Source: Cubamyces lactineus (taxonomy: Eukaryota > Basidiomycota > Agaricomycetes > Polyporales > Polyporaceae). From it: a DNA stretch of 64,000 nucleotides. A program made the position numbers and the translations under genes. The notes below the pieces were generated by a model. It worked only from the letters and a program-made list of their open reading frames with translations. It had not been told where the DNA came from and ran no database searches. The stretch lies in contig JACDTU010000014.1 of NCBI GenBank assembly GCA_022376465.1, positions 186,001-250,000 of the forward strand. Reading direction: 5' to 3'. Below are positions 28,167 through 43,011 of this stretch, one piece after another. How positions within the stretch are numbered: the first letter of the stretch is position 1; each line of letters opens with the position of its first letter.

Positions 28167-30437
28167 CTAGAACACCTTGCCCGACGTCGGGAAGCCGGTA
28201 TCGGGCACCACACGGTAGCCCTTATTCGCCCTATTGGCCTTCATCACGAGCGCGATGACGATGATCAGCATGATGAGGACACCTACGAGCAGCCCCAGGA
28301 TGATGTACGAGTTGCGTGTCAAGGCCGAGAGGTTGACAGGACTCGCAGATGAGTCACCGTCCTGGGAGAGCGCGCCAGCGATGCGCGCGTCGGCCTCGGA
28401 GATGGCGCTGCGCGAGGGCGAGGCCGCAGCGCTAGCCCCGGGCGTCGAGATTGGGTCGTCGACGCTCGTCAAGCTCACGGGCGCTGCGTTACCCGTGAAG
28501 TACGGTATGCCTGTCACCGCTGCAGTCGCGGTCGCGCTAAGACTCGACCTATGATCGTTCTCAGACGCGAGGACGTGGGCGAGATTGAGCGCGTCAGCTT
28601 CCGCCCAAGCCTTGTCAGGATCGGTGATCTACGGAGAGTGGGTAAGAAGGCGGGAATCTGACGGCCTCAGGCCTGGGAAGGCTTACACTGAGGAGACGGG
28701 TAGCAGGCTTCGAATGGAGAGCATCCATAGTCCCATAGTCATACAACTGGTACGTGTTGCGCAGGAAAGAGGCGCCGAGTAGGAAGTCTGTGGAAGACGG
28801 GGAGCGTGAGTTAGCCCACACAGCGGGACGGACGCGTTAGACGAACGCACCCTCATTCGGGTTCGTGCCACCGAATATGGTGCCAATGCAGAAGAAGGTG
28901 CCGGTTGTCGAGTTGAATGAGATATCGATGGCATCCACAGGGTGCATGGGGTAGAGGTTCCCGCTATGTCAGAAGTGTTCAGTTAATGTCATCAGACACG
29001 GTCATCGTGAGACTCACCTGAAGGACAAGGTGATGTTGAGCTTGGTGTTGCACGGCACTGAGTAGAATAACATGTTAGGACTACCGAGACCGCTATCCGG
29101 CGGCAGAAGCTTCGCGCCGGGCACCCTAGAGTAGATCGCCTTGGTGTACTCCGGTGGACCCTGGACTGCATCAAGTCGTCAGGACGTGGCCCGTAAGGAG
29201 GGGATACCGCCCATCACGCACTATAAGACGTTCCCGTATCAAATGTGGCTATTGTGGATCCGTCAGGGACGGTCAAGTTCGCCTTCTCGCGATAGAGGGT
29301 CGAGAAGTTGGAGAAGCCATTGAGGAACTCTCCATTCACGTACAAACCATCCATGACCGTCGTCCACTGACTCGTAGCCGGGCTCTGATACAAAGGCGCG
29401 TTCAGAATGTCAGTCATGTTGGACAAGACCTCAGCTGTGAACATATGAGCTGCTGTCAACAGACAGGTCACCGGTATATCACTTACAAACAGTGAGGACG
29501 CCGCCATCGCTGATACCCATTTGTGAGCGGGACATCAGGAAAGTGGTGTAGTTAGGCAGGTCTGGCTCATGGTCGAACAACTATTGAATAGTCTTGTCAG
29601 CGATTGCAATAGCACAAGCGGAGCAGTCCCTCGACGCACGTTATATATGATGGGATTGCCATTCTCAGCGAAGGAGGAGTTGGCTAAGAAGCTGGCAATG
29701 TTCGACTTGAGGCCTCTAGACTTACAAGGTGAGTACGTAAAATTGAAACATAATCTTCAAACGAATCTCACCCTCCTAGACCAATCAGGCCATTGTACAG
29801 GGCGCGGTTCGGGGAGGCATTGTAGGAGATTGCTTCACATCAATTAGCACAGAGGCCGTACACTCCCAAACGAGAACCCAGACGCACTAATAGCTTGATT
29901 CTTGATGGTATAAGAGCCAAATGTCACGTCTGCAAGCACAATGGGACCAGAAGAGACGGAGTTATCGCTGATGGAAGAAAGTAAGTCTGATGAGGCTCTA
30001 CCATGTACTACAACGATGAATGTGCTTACACGTATGTCGACGTAGAGTTAAACCCCGTATGGAAGAGGTCAGGCGGCTCTGACACGCCCTGTGATAGAGG
30101 GTCGATCCATGTGTCTGCGCTTCCCGTATCGAGTATGACCTTGGAGGGAGGTAACACGGTCGCATATGTGAATCCGCGTTCACAGTGTGGCGGAATAATT
30201 ACGTACCTGGTAGGGCACTCCGTTGACATAAATGGTCGCAGTGTACTCATCGTTTTTAGCATGCGAGTAGTGGAAACCAGTCGAGCCCTGGGCTCGCACG
30301 ACCGAAACCGGATGATCGTTACTCGTTGAGGAGGAAGTGCCAGAAGCCAGAGACCCGAAGGGAACTTTACCAGCGGAGGAGAAGGAGAAAAAAGAGAAAA
30401 GGGAAAGGAGCGGCGTAAAACCGGCCGCTCTCACCAT
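28167..30437 (-). CDS. Pepsin-like aspartic protease (A1) with C-terminal membrane anchor
   Basis: Secreted or surface-bound aspartyl endopeptidase, multi-exon. ATG at 30437 opens a hydrophobic signal peptide (MVRAAGFTPLLSLFSFFSF). The first catalytic motif VILDTGSADTW begins the second exon after a 67-base intron (donor GTACGT). The flap/core region gives YNGLIGLG, and the second catalytic motif is ATFDTGTSYS (about 29225). C-terminal exon (about 28167-28560) has a Ser/Ala/Pro-rich stalk, a single strongly hydrophobic helix of about 22 residues and a short basic cytoplasmic tail (KANRANKGYR), ending at the TAG complementary to 28167-28169. That layout fits the membrane-anchored branch of fungal A1 proteases rather than soluble vacuolar ones. 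I did not fix every exon boundary; there are at least eight exons. Substrate unknown. Confidence 0.87.
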
Positions 30438-32037
30438 GGTAAAATAAGAAGACACCACAAGGGACAGGAACAATTACGGGTAGAAGGCACCTGCTGGAGA
30501 TGTGAAGCGAAGACAGTTTGCGTAGGGGGGCGAACAGGCCGGCTTTATACGAATCATTCGTCTGGACGGGGTGAGATCGGCAAGGCGAATTAGATACACA
30601 GGCTCACCGGGTCTGGCAGGTCAACCGGCAGCTGCGTTACGACACCACCGTTTCTCGCTAAGTGGCGGTGATCACCGGTCAGTGCTCTGGACATGCCCGT
30701 CATAGGCCGATAGTAGGTGTGGCGGCGATGCACGGTGTATGCATTCGCATATGGGGAATGTCAGCCAGTTGCTCGCGGCCCCGGGTGACCCGACGGGACC
30801 GGTTGCGCGAGTAACAGAGCCCTGGCTGTGAGCGTTCACCGTTCAGTCCGTGTGCCTACTCCCTGCCGCAGCCGCATTTCGAATGAAGATGTACATACCT
30901 GTACAACAATATGTGATAAAGGAACCGGTAGTTTGCACTAAGCGAAAGAGAGTTTGTCCGCATTACGACGGCTTGAACAATATGCGAGAACTCACCTGGC
31001 GAACTTCAATTAGACAAGGCCTGAGGTCCGCGGGAGCGGTGAAACGGTAAGCGTGCTGCACTTGCGTTAGTTGGGCTATATATGCTATGCATGACCTGAC
31101 CTTTTGCATCACGTCTTGCGCGGTGGGCCCATACAACTTCGCGAACCCTTTTGCGCTTCGGCGTTGAGACTGAGTGCATGACTGAGCAGAGGGTTAGCGC
31201 AAGTTGTTGCTTCTACGTCAAGTAGGGCGAGCGCACATCGAGGGTTACGTAGGGTGTCAGAGTGTCAGAGTCAAGGAGGTTAGTTTCTCGCTCATTCGAC
31301 TATCTGACCAGCCGTCGCACGGGACAACTTGAGCGGTAGACAAGTTGCACTCCAGGATACGGAATATGTTTTTGGTATACACTTGCGCACACGCAGGCTG
31401 CAGACAATGCATTGCTTACTATAGATACTATAGAATTTGGCGTGCTTCTGGCAAATGTCGCGTCGCGTTGTACAGTTGCGTCATAGCGCTTTTCGGGAGC
31501 AGTCAAGAAGGTAGAGGCATACTTGAAGGGGCGTTGTTGATCATAGCTTACATACGTCCAGAAGGTGCCGTATATCGAGTAGCTATTGCCACAGGTGGTT
31601 GTTTTTGTTCACCTAACCTCGTAGCAGTGATGGTGGTAGAGAGACACTCCAGAACAAGGTCAACTTCGAGTGAGCCCATGGTGGTAGACGGAAGGGAAGA
31701 CGTACCCCGGAGTTGAAGGAGCATTGCCATATGTACTTCATAGTGTACTTCATTGCGGGATTGCGAGAGCGTTCTCAACGGACACGGGAGACAAGCATTG
31801 GACACCGTGTCGTTGATCAGTCCACTGTCGTCCGCACAGGCCCGCGTCGCAAGGTAAGATGGCACACAGCTCATGCATCATGAGACTGTTCTCGTGCATT
31901 TATCCGACATGAACATTCAAAGATGAAGCAAAGAGCATTATCCGCACTGGTGCTATATGGGTATATCTGTAAAACCAAAAAGGGAGACCGCATAATGTAT
32001 CATGGTTTTGGCATGACCGCTTGCGAGTCGCGCCTTT
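30438..32037. other. 1.6-kb region without a supported gene
   Basis: Upstream of the protease gene and downstream of ERG26. Only short frames without domains. The single clear feature is the duplicated DUF427 gene end near 31648-31735. Confidence 0.5.
31648..31735 (+). pseudogene. Duplicated 3' end of the DUF427 gene
   Basis: CCAGAACAAGGTCAACTTCG and what follows (last exon NKVNFE-stop plus flank) matches 2569 onward. About 57 bases are identical, then a diverged stretch that still shares GGAGCATTGCCAT. None of the upstream exons is here, so it is a fragment and not a gene. Confidence 0.85.
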
Positions 32038-33470
32038 TTACGCCTTCCCGGCCTTCTGCCGCTCAGCCACCCACCACTACAATCTCGAGTCAGCATCGTA
32101 GAGAGATGGATGGAGCATATTATCACTGACCTCGAGTGTCCTCTGGATGCCCTCCTCCAGGCCAACCTGAGGCTCGTATCCCAACACTCTCCTCGCCTTC
32201 TCGATGTTAAAGCAACGCCATGCGCAACTGAAGGTCACCCGGTACCGCGTGAAGCCCGGCTCCTTGCCAACAAGCCACGCCCACCACTCCGCACCACTAG
32301 CCAGGACGAGCCCAAGCTGCTGAGGGAGGATCCAACGCCTCTTCGTGTTCGGCTTCTGGAAGTGCTCGTCGAAGAAGCGATACACGACTCGTGGCATGTC
32401 CCAGAACCCAGTCGGCTCCCCGTTCGTGATGAAGAACACCTGGCCGGCGACCTGCAGCGGCGAATCCTCGGGCGGCACCCGCGCGAGCGCTGCGTCGCTG
32501 AACTGGTCAAATTTGGATCGCACTGCGGGCCGCGGTACGGGCGGCTTGTAGTCCGGGTCGTTCCAGTTCGCGAGGATCTCGTCCGCGTTTGGCGGCGGCG
32601 TGACACACGGCCCGAGAGGGCGCCGCTTGGAGGTAGGAACCCGGGAGGCCTTGGTCGTGCACTCGATGGAGGGGAGCGCGACCTTGAGATCTTCCCGAAC
32701 TCGGGCGAGGTCTTCGGGCGAGGCGGGCCCGAGCCTGTCTGCGGCAAGGAGGTGTGCGTATGCGCAGTTGCCGACGTACGTCCAGTCGAAGAGGTTCGTG
32801 TTGTCGCCGACCTGGATGTGGCTCTGGCCACGCTGCCACGCCTGGAAGAGACCAGCAAGGAATTGCCTGTCGCCAGGGCCGAAGATGCCTGCGGGCCTGA
32901 GCGCAACGGTGTAGAGGCCACCCTTGCCGTTGGCCGCGAGGACAATCTCCTCCGCCTTTGCCTTAGACTCGTTATATGGATCCATCGCCTTTTCAGGCTG
33001 CGGTATCCGCTCGTCCACGTCGATCAGGTCGCGGCCATCGAAAACGACTCCCGCAGAGCTCGTATATACCAGTTTCGGCACACCGTTCGCAACGGCGGCG
33101 TTGATGACGGCTTGCGTCCCATCGACATTGACCTTCCAGTACAGCGCAGGGTCGTCCATACCATGTAGGGGAGACGCAGTGTGGATGATGCACGTCGCGC
33201 CGCTCTACATGTACAATTTCAGTGGTCTGCCAGGGGGAGGGGCTCGTTTGGAGGCAGGGTAAGAGGTAGCAGACGCACCTTGCGCAGCGCGTCAGAGACC
33301 TGCTCCTCCTCGCTGATGTCTCCTGAGTAGAACGGCACGTCGTGGTGCCTCTGGACGATGTCGAAGACGGAGACAGAATCCCCCCGCGCGAGGAGAGCCT
33401 CGACGACGTGTCGCCCCAGGAAGCCGCTGCCACCGATGACCAAGTAGACGTCTTTTGAGCGTGTAGTCAT
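32038..33470 (-). CDS. ERG26: Sterol-4-alpha-carboxylate 3-dehydrogenase (C-3 sterol dehydrogenase)
   Basis: Ergosterol pathway enzyme that oxidises and decarboxylates C4-carboxysterols with NAD(P)+, at the ER in the Erg25-Erg26-Erg27 complex. Exons complement(join(32038..32076,32131..33204,33279..33470)) give 434 aa in one frame. The Rossmann motif is VIGGSGFLGRHVV near residue 11, then D37-type acidic residue in VFDIVQ, KLVYTSSAGVVF with the catalytic Ser, and YNESKAKAE with the catalytic Tyr and Lys. C-terminal LGYEPQVGLEEGIQRTLEWW is typical of the 3-beta-HSD/ERG26 family. A 39-base last exon finishes the protein after the second intron. A Pro-rich insertion around residues 240-270 (CVTPPPNADEIL ... 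YKPPVPRP) is longer than in yeast. Family assignment is firm; the ERG26 orthology is likely. Confidence 0.88.
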
Positions 33471-33936
33471 GATGAAGTCGGGATCTGCTAGACGGGTCGA
33501 GTCGAAGAAAGGATAGCCGAAACCAAGGAAGACCAGTGGGTACCAGAGAGGGGAGTGTCCGGGGAAGGGGCGGGCGGCAGTCAACAGCTGAGCTCGGGCT
33601 GCTGCTTGACAAAATACGCGACTCCAGAGTCGCACCACCACGCGTATTTGTTGGAGGTTTACCCCATTTTGGGCATATCTGCACCATATTCGGCCTGGTA
33701 CAAGGCACGAGAAGTTAAGGGTACCAAATTCAATTCCTGATCTATACTGCAGCACAAATGTACATCGAGAGGTCCAAGGACAGCCAACGATACCAAGGTC
33801 TGGAGGGTATTGCTTTGTACGCGCATGATGAGGGGGGATCTACAACCGGGGCTATTGTACAACACGTAGGACTGCTTCTGTATCTGTCAACGTTATAACG
33901 CATCGTCGTCTTTTCCAACGCTCTACTAGTAGAGCC
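33471..33936. other. Intergenic region
   Basis: Promoter side of ERG26 and 3' side of the F-box gene. No gene seen. Confidence 0.35.
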
Positions 33937-35531
33937 TCAGTACTGAGGACGCGAATGTCCATATCGCGTGCAATAAAACCCAACCCCACTGCTGTCCTTG
34001 CGTTTGAGCCCGTCTTCCCTCGGCGGTTTCGTCAACTTCGGATACGTCTCCTCACATACGCCCGGCCCAAAGTCCAGCACGAATGGCCGCGATTGTGTCG
34101 CTCCAAACAGCCGCGAGTTCTCGAGGATGACGGAGTATACGGGGGACGAATCGTTGCCCGGTCCGTGGACGCTCCATCCTTTATTCGCGGCGCGAACATC
34201 CCAGAATGCGACAACGCTGTGACGCGCAGTGCCTGCTGCAATATGACACGAACCTCCGCCTCCAGACGAGACAGAGTACACGGGCTCGAACAGCCACGGA
34301 TCGCACATACTCATCACCGGGTATAATGCCCCGCCAGCGGGGTAGGAGGTCACACCGGGGATGCGGTGTGCACGGCGTGAAGAGCGCAGGTCATGGACGT
34401 TCACAACCCCGTCGTACCAGCCCGAGATGATGACCTGTTCGGAACCGCCCCATGGTGCGGAAGGCGGGGTGCCGCATATACCGTACACCGCCGAGGCACG
34501 CGGATGGTCGTCATGGGTGGAATTGGTGAGAATGTGCGAAGGGGCCGACGAGATGTGTGACTCGTGGATGGCGTGCACCGTGAGCGGTGTGAGCGAGGAT
34601 GCACCCAGGACCGCGTGTCGGTGGGAGAGGTGGGTAGCCCAGCTGCGGGAGCGCAGCTCGATGAACTGCGGGGAGGGATTGGCAGAGTTGCTGAAGAATA
34701 CGGCGGTGCCGTTCGACGATAGGGAGAGAAGCTGGTCTCCGCAGGAAGATATGCTTTCGACGGCCTCGGCGCCGTGGTAGGGTCGCTTCTCTCTGAAGCT
34801 CGGTTCGATGTGGATGGGGCCCTCTGTTCCAAGTTTGCACGCGGGCAGAACAACACGCTCCAGCGAGCCATCCGCGTATCCGACGTACACAGTGCGATCG
34901 TATCCCCCATCGGGGACGCATCGTATACTCGTGATATCACGAGTGGCTTGCAGGACCTTGTTGGTCGTGTACGCGCACTCAAACTGGATGCTGGGCGCTG
35001 CACCGGGCTCAGCCGAGCGTCCAAAAATGTATGAGTATATGTGGTTCGCGGCGGCTACGAAAAGGCGCGAGTGGTTAATGGCGAGGACTGGCTGTAGCTT
35101 CCCTGCCCATTTAGAAGCAAGGGGTCGGCCAACGAAGCTGGGAAGCGACCAGTTGTGGTCGGTAATAGTGTGGTAGCTGAGAGCGCACAGGTCAAAGAGA
35201 GCTCAAAACCAAGATGCTTGTTGATATAAGTTGCTCACCGTATTTGGTCGTGCGGACTCCATTGCTGTAATGCTTTGGAGGTACTCCAGGAATGGCGAGG
35301 ATTTGCCCGAAGATAGGCTTTCCATCCGTATTCGTTCACCTAGACGACGAAGTGAGTACGGGGATGATGCGATGAGAATGACACGGTGCTGATGCAAAAA
35401 GCAATGACACATACGAGGGAATGAAAATAGCGCGAGGTCTGGCAAAGATGCGCGAGGTCCTCGACGGAGAGGTACTGCAAGATTGCGATCCAGATGTCGC
35501 TGGGAAGCGTATCGGCAACCATGTAGAGCAT
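33937..35531 (-). CDS. F-box protein with beta-propeller-like repeats
   Basis: Probable substrate receptor of an SCF ubiquitin ligase. Exon 1 encodes an F-box, ADTLPSDIWIAILQYLSVED ... LCQTSRYFHSL; donor GTATGT at about 35426 and acceptor GTCTAG at about 35340 lead to VNEYGWKAYLRANP. Later exons give HNWSLPSFVGRPLASKW, LAINHSRLFVAAANHIYSY, then a long exon with repeated WD40-like blades (VYVGYADGSLERV, QLLSLSSNGTAVFFS, VIISGWYDGVVNVHDLRSS, HSVVAFWDVRA). The ATG at 35531 (or 35522) is chosen because it sits directly before the F-box. The frame is open further upstream to about 35933, but that would leave only 65 bases to the divergent GEM1 start. Target protein unknown. Confidence 0.8.
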
Positions 35532-35997
35532 AAGCGCGTCGTCTGCGAGGCCGAGATGTGGAGTCCTGGGGTTCTCGCGGGTCGTTCTCAAGCTCTCGCT
35601 TGTAGGAGATGCTGGTGTAGTTGGCGCGACTGGGTGGGTCTGGTTTATACTAGAGCGTCGTGCGTGCTGTGTTTCGAGCTTGGTGTCTCGGGGGTAAAGA
35701 TTGCTGACCGCAGAGAGATGGCGGCGGACAGAAGTGATGAAACGACGTATGGGTCGAGGACGCCGAGCTGGATGGCAGAATGACGAGAGTGGGACCGGGG
35801 GGTTTGAGGGTGAAAGGGAAGTGAGCTTGCCTCCGCGGGCGCTTACACCTAACAGACGCGGTGGCGCCAGGCCAGGGCTGCAGCGCGTCTTCGCACTCAG
35901 CTCGGCACGAATCAGAATCGCACCTCTCCTCACTCTTTCTCCTGCTTACCCCATTCTATACTTCTCCTAATCTTCTCCAGCGTCCACCGCGTAGGTC
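35532..35997. promoter_or_regulatory. Divergent promoter region, F-box gene / GEM1
   Basis: 466 bases between the two ATGs. CT-rich stretches lie just upstream of GEM1 (CTCTCCTCACTCTTTCTCC, 35925-35943), a common feature of fungal promoters. No TATA box is evident. Confidence 0.45.
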
Positions 35998-38782
<2,785 letters not shown>

Positions 38783-39282
38783 TTGCCTGCACCGTGCGCA
38801 GGCGATATGGACTTGGTGGTTAGCTTTCCTTTGAGTTTTAGGACGATCAGTGCGCGATGTGGCTAGGGTAGTACTGCATGGCCCCAGAGAGAGGTAGCTT
38901 CTGAGTTAAGGACGACTGCGTGCAGGATGCAGAGGGCTCGAAGCAACAACACTGACAAAGATTAGATGGCGATCATGAGCAGAGGTATTACAATGGGCGT
39001 CTAGATCGGATAATCGACGCGCACGGCGGGGGCGTGGCGTCAGAGGGCAACATTAGTGACATAGCCCCAATTACTTATGCGAACAGGCCCACAATAGTCC
39101 CCTCGCCGTTTCTGCCTCCTGCATCTTGTCTTCAACCACCATCTCCTGTCTCTCGACCTTGTTTCTCTTCTTGTCTATCGCCTTACGACTGTCGCGCATT
39201 CCACACAAACAGTGTTATACACGCGAAGAGGATACCGGATTAACTGACTAACCGTTGTACTACGCCATAAACCATACCCATC
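38783..39282. other. Intergenic region
   Basis: 3' flank of GEM1 and promoter of the vWA gene, with a pyrimidine-rich stretch at about 39105-39185. No other gene seen. Confidence 0.35.
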
Positions 39283-41053
39283 ATGGATACCGACATGGAC
39301 TTTGACTCTGGCGCACCGGCGCTGCAACCGGCGTTCGAACCTCAACTACAGCCTCCTCAGCAGGTCTTCGACGATGGCCGAAAGATGCTGTACGTATAGC
39401 CCAACTGACCCTGTGCATTGACCTCGCCGCTTCTCCGGCGGGACGTAGCTTCTGCCGCACACCGCACCGGCAGCAACAATCCATCGCTGACCTCGCTCTC
39501 TAGCGATCTTGTCTTCATCCAGGACTGCACTGGGTCGCAAGGCAGCTACATCGCCTCTGCAACTAAGAACATCGAGGAGATCTGCAACCACATTTACGAG
39601 TCGGGCAAACTTCAGGCCCGCGAAGACCTCCGCATCGGGCTCATCGCATATCGGGACCACCCCCCGCAAGACCACACGTATGTGACTAAGAACTTTGGGT
39701 TCTCCTCCGACGTCTCGGAGGTGCACAAGAACCTATCAAGCCTGTACGCGTCCGGGGGCGGCGACGGACCCGAGGCCGTCACTGCGGCACTCGCGGAGGC
39801 GCTTCAGATGCAATGGCGGCCGAATGCGAGCAAAATGATTGTTCTTATTGCGGACGCCCCACCGCATGGCATCGGCGAATATGGCGATGGTACATCAAGC
39901 TTCTTATACCCTTCAGTGCTGGCGAATGGCTTGTAACTAACCGGTGTTAGGCTTCGATGAGGGTTCGCCCGACGGGAACGACCCTCTGCAGATCGCCAGG
40001 ACAATGGCCCAACAGGGAATCACTCTTGTGAGTCTTAGTCATTCTATGTCGCCCCTCATCCGTGCTGACCGATTGTAGTTCTTCGTTGCTTGCGAGCCTG
40101 CTCTCAGTGGCTACTCAGTAGGTGAACGTTCTTGCTCCGTCCGAACGTCATCTGACGTCTTGCGCAGTATGCGACCGATTTCTACCAGGCCCTGACGAAC
40201 ATTACGTCTGGGCTCATGCTCCCGCTGACAACTGCAGACCTGCTTACACATGCGATCGTTGGCAGCGTGCTCGAGAACCTCGACATGGAGCGTCTCGTAC
40301 GGGAGGTCGGTCAGGCAGTCTCTCAGCGGATATTGGGCAACAACGAGAGCGTGGACGACGTCGCGCGCGAGCTCCACGAGCGGCTGTTGCTCCGAAATGA
40401 GAGCACGAAGAAAGTCGTAATTGAGAGTATCTATCGCGATTCCGAAGAAGCGAAGCACAATGTCAGCGTTTACATGCAATCCACCACACTTGCAGACGCG
40501 AGGCCGCACTTGAAGAGGGTACGTGACTTGCCAATGAGCTAATGTCGGCGAAATCTTGACATCTGCCTAGGTGCCCGGAACACGGTTCACGGACAAGTAT
40601 CTTCACGCACGCATGGCCTCCTCGCGCTCGTCGTACTATGGTTCGCCATATCTTCCTGCGCGCCCCGCCGAGCGGACGTCTCCTACAAAGCCGGTAGCTC
40701 CCGCTTCACCCCCACGGAAGGTTGTATCGGACTTCAAGGCGTTCGGCGCAGCCCCCACAGCGAGCGTATTCGGCACCGCAGTGCAGTCGACGCCGTTCTC
40801 GCTCGCGGGCGGCAAGGCTGCATTCGGTGCTCTGCGCAGCAACGGGCGCTCCACCGCGTTCGACGACGACGATGACGACGATGACGATGGCGGTCGGCAG
40901 CGGGTCGAACTCAGGGAGGACTCGATCACCCTCGATCAAGTGTGTAACCCTTTCCACGAACTCACGAACAGTTGGAGAGCTAATATTCACCATAAACTAA
41001 CTTAGGCACGACGGATCGCAATGCAGAGCGCGTGGAGAAGCACCCGTGTATGA
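39283..41053 (+). CDS. von Willebrand factor A-domain protein
   Basis: Cytosolic protein with an N-terminal vWA domain of the VwkA type (the Dictyostelium alpha-kinase family), but no kinase domain. Starts MDTDMDFDSGAPAL at 39283; after intron 1 the vWA core reads LVFIQDCTGSQGSYI, a MIDAS-like motif with D-x-T-G-S, then IGLIAYRDHPPQDHT, SLYASGGGDGPEAVTAAL and MIVLIADAPPHGIGEYGDG. Middle part is helical (ELHERLLLRNESTKKVVIES). C-terminal third is Pro/Ser-rich with an Asp run (FDDDDDDDDD). A last small exon encodes ARRIAMQSAWRSTRV before TGA at 41051-41053. Metal-ion-dependent ligand binding is expected from the family; partners unknown. Confidence 0.85.
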
Positions 41054-41554
41054 GCTCGGCCAGTGTAGTGCGCCAGTCGAGTTCTTGGTGACATGTAGGG
41101 GATCTTCGTGCATCCCCCTGGTCCGTATGTCACATTTGTACATGTGTACTTTTACCGCAGTATCCGTGCGTAGGCTCTTCCACGATTCCCTGCTTGCGCG
41201 CCGCCTCTCGTCCCGAGCCGAAGCGTATGCGTTGGTGCTGATCGTGCTATGTTCGCAGGGCATGACCGGCGACCGCGCGTTGTCTCCGATTTCGCTGTTG
41301 CTCTTTCCGTCCCGCGTTGACTCGCTTTTGCGTTTTGCATTGAATTGACTCTGCGTTCGTTATGTGTACGATGTTGTTGCGATCGCGGTACCGGTTACTA
41401 GTCAATACCATCACCCTACTCCATTGATGTACAAGTAGAATCAAATCCTGGAGTAATATATGTCGTTGTGCACCAACTACAGCGTTGACCGCTAAGCAAG
41501 GATATACATCGAAATGTAATGAGGAAAAGGGAGGGTCCGGCCGCGACACCGGGG
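41054..41554. other. Convergent intergenic region
   Basis: Shared 3' flank of the vWA gene (+) and G-patch gene (-). No gene seen. Confidence 0.4.
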
Positions 41555-42802
41555 TCATGACTTCGCCTCCTTCCTTCCGCTGCTCTTCTCTGAAGGTGAC
41601 ACATCCGAACTTGTGGACTTGACCTTCTCCTTTTTCGCCTTCTTCTCTTTCGTGGGCCTCGATGTATTCTGGGTATCTGCTCCACCGTCGACGGCCATGG
41701 GTATCTCTTCGGCCGAGCCTGCTTCAGCTGACTGTGTAGGAACTGGTGAGTCTGTAGAGGGCGTGTCGCGTTCGGCCTTCCTCCTTCTCCTCTCCTCGCG
41801 TCGTGCCTCTTTCTCCGCTTTTCGTGCACGCTTCTCTGCCTTCCGTGCGCGCTTCTCCGCCCGCAGGCGTTTGCGCTCCGCCTTCGCCGCCTTCCGTGCT
41901 GCCTTGGATTCCTTCGTCTGCTCTTCATCGTTGTCTGAGTCGGTAGTCGCCGCGGTGGGCGCAGCGGTGGCTTTCTCCTTTCCCTTGCCCTTCAACTTGG
42001 ATTTCTGCTCGGCATCTCCTTCGCGTCTGCTCCGTTTCCGCTCTCGCGTCTCTCCATCGTCTGCCCCCTTCCGCTTCTTGGCTTTCTGACCCTCCTTATC
42101 TTTCCTCTCTGACGTTGACGCGGTTCCAGACGAGGAGGCTAGATTCGAGGGACCGGCCTGGTTGGTCAAAGCCTCTTCCGACGAGGGCTGCTTTTCATCG
42201 CTGTCCTCATCTGCTGCGATGACAGGGCCGCGATAGAACATCGAGTAGAGCATGCGGCGGGCAGCTTGCTGTTTCGCAGCAGCCATCAGGCTGAGCTGGG
42301 GTGTGACGCTTCCACTTGAGCTCGCCTGGGTATCGGAGGGCGTGGTGGCCCCAGAGAGCGCGGGAGTGCCAGTGACTGGACGGCGGTTTGAGATGATGCC
42401 TGTCGCCGTACGTCTGATCTCAACTGCAGGTGTCTGGCTATCTCCACTATCCTGTAGGGACCCGTAAGCATCGATGTCAGGGAGTATAGGTCAAGATGCA
42501 GCGTACAGAGCTATCGCTCGATTCGTCGTCCGAGTCCTTGTGTAGCTTGACCTGGATGCTCACTGCAGCTGCCTGAAAGACACTGGTGGTATAGCAGTAT
42601 GAGTTAGGAGATGTACAAGGGGTATGAACACTAGCACTTACTGGTCCCAGAAGGGGAACGCTTCGTCGCGATCCTTGCCAATGCCGGCAAGTGTTTTCTT
42701 CTGGGTTACTGTGATCGGCTTTGCTATCGCACCATTCCTGAGACCAGTGCCTTTCCCAGACCAGCCTTGCTTTACCAGATGTGTGTGGCCGTCGAGAGGC
42801 AT
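41555..42802 (-). CDS. G-patch domain protein (GPATCH4-like)
   Basis: Probable nucleolar RNA-processing factor. G-patch proteins activate DEAH-box helicases. Exon 1 (42642-42802) gives MPLDGHTHLVKQGWSGKGTG then LRNGAIAKPITV and FPFWD; a 5' splice site GTAAGT leads to exon 2 starting HVFQAAAVSIQVKL (acceptor CCACCAG|T near 42570). The third exon carries a low-complexity middle, MAAAKQQAARRMLYSMFYRG, and a very Lys/Arg/Glu-rich C-terminus with repeated KAEKRARKAEK blocks, typical of nucleolar proteins. The order short G-patch at the N-terminus, WD/NHVF-like segment, charged tail matches GPATCH4 relatives. Divergent from the Borealin gene with 209 bases between starts. Confidence 0.82.
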
Positions 42803-43011
42803 TTTCGAGGGAGCGCAGCTACGATAGCAAAAGCCACACTCAAAGCAGACAGATGGAGGTCAGAAAAGAAGTATACGGGCCCACGTGATCCGAGACACGC
42901 GCGCAAATGGTGGCTGGGCGCTAGCGTGCTTCACGCGTTCTCCGTCTCCCAACCACCTCAGTCGCTCTGTGACCCCTCCTCAACGCTCTTTGCACTCTCT
43001 ACTTTGTCAAG

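Noticed and set aside
32110..33168. 352-codon plus-strand ORF
   Set aside because: Antisense shadow of ERG26; the minus strand has the Rossmann, YxxxK and splice signals.
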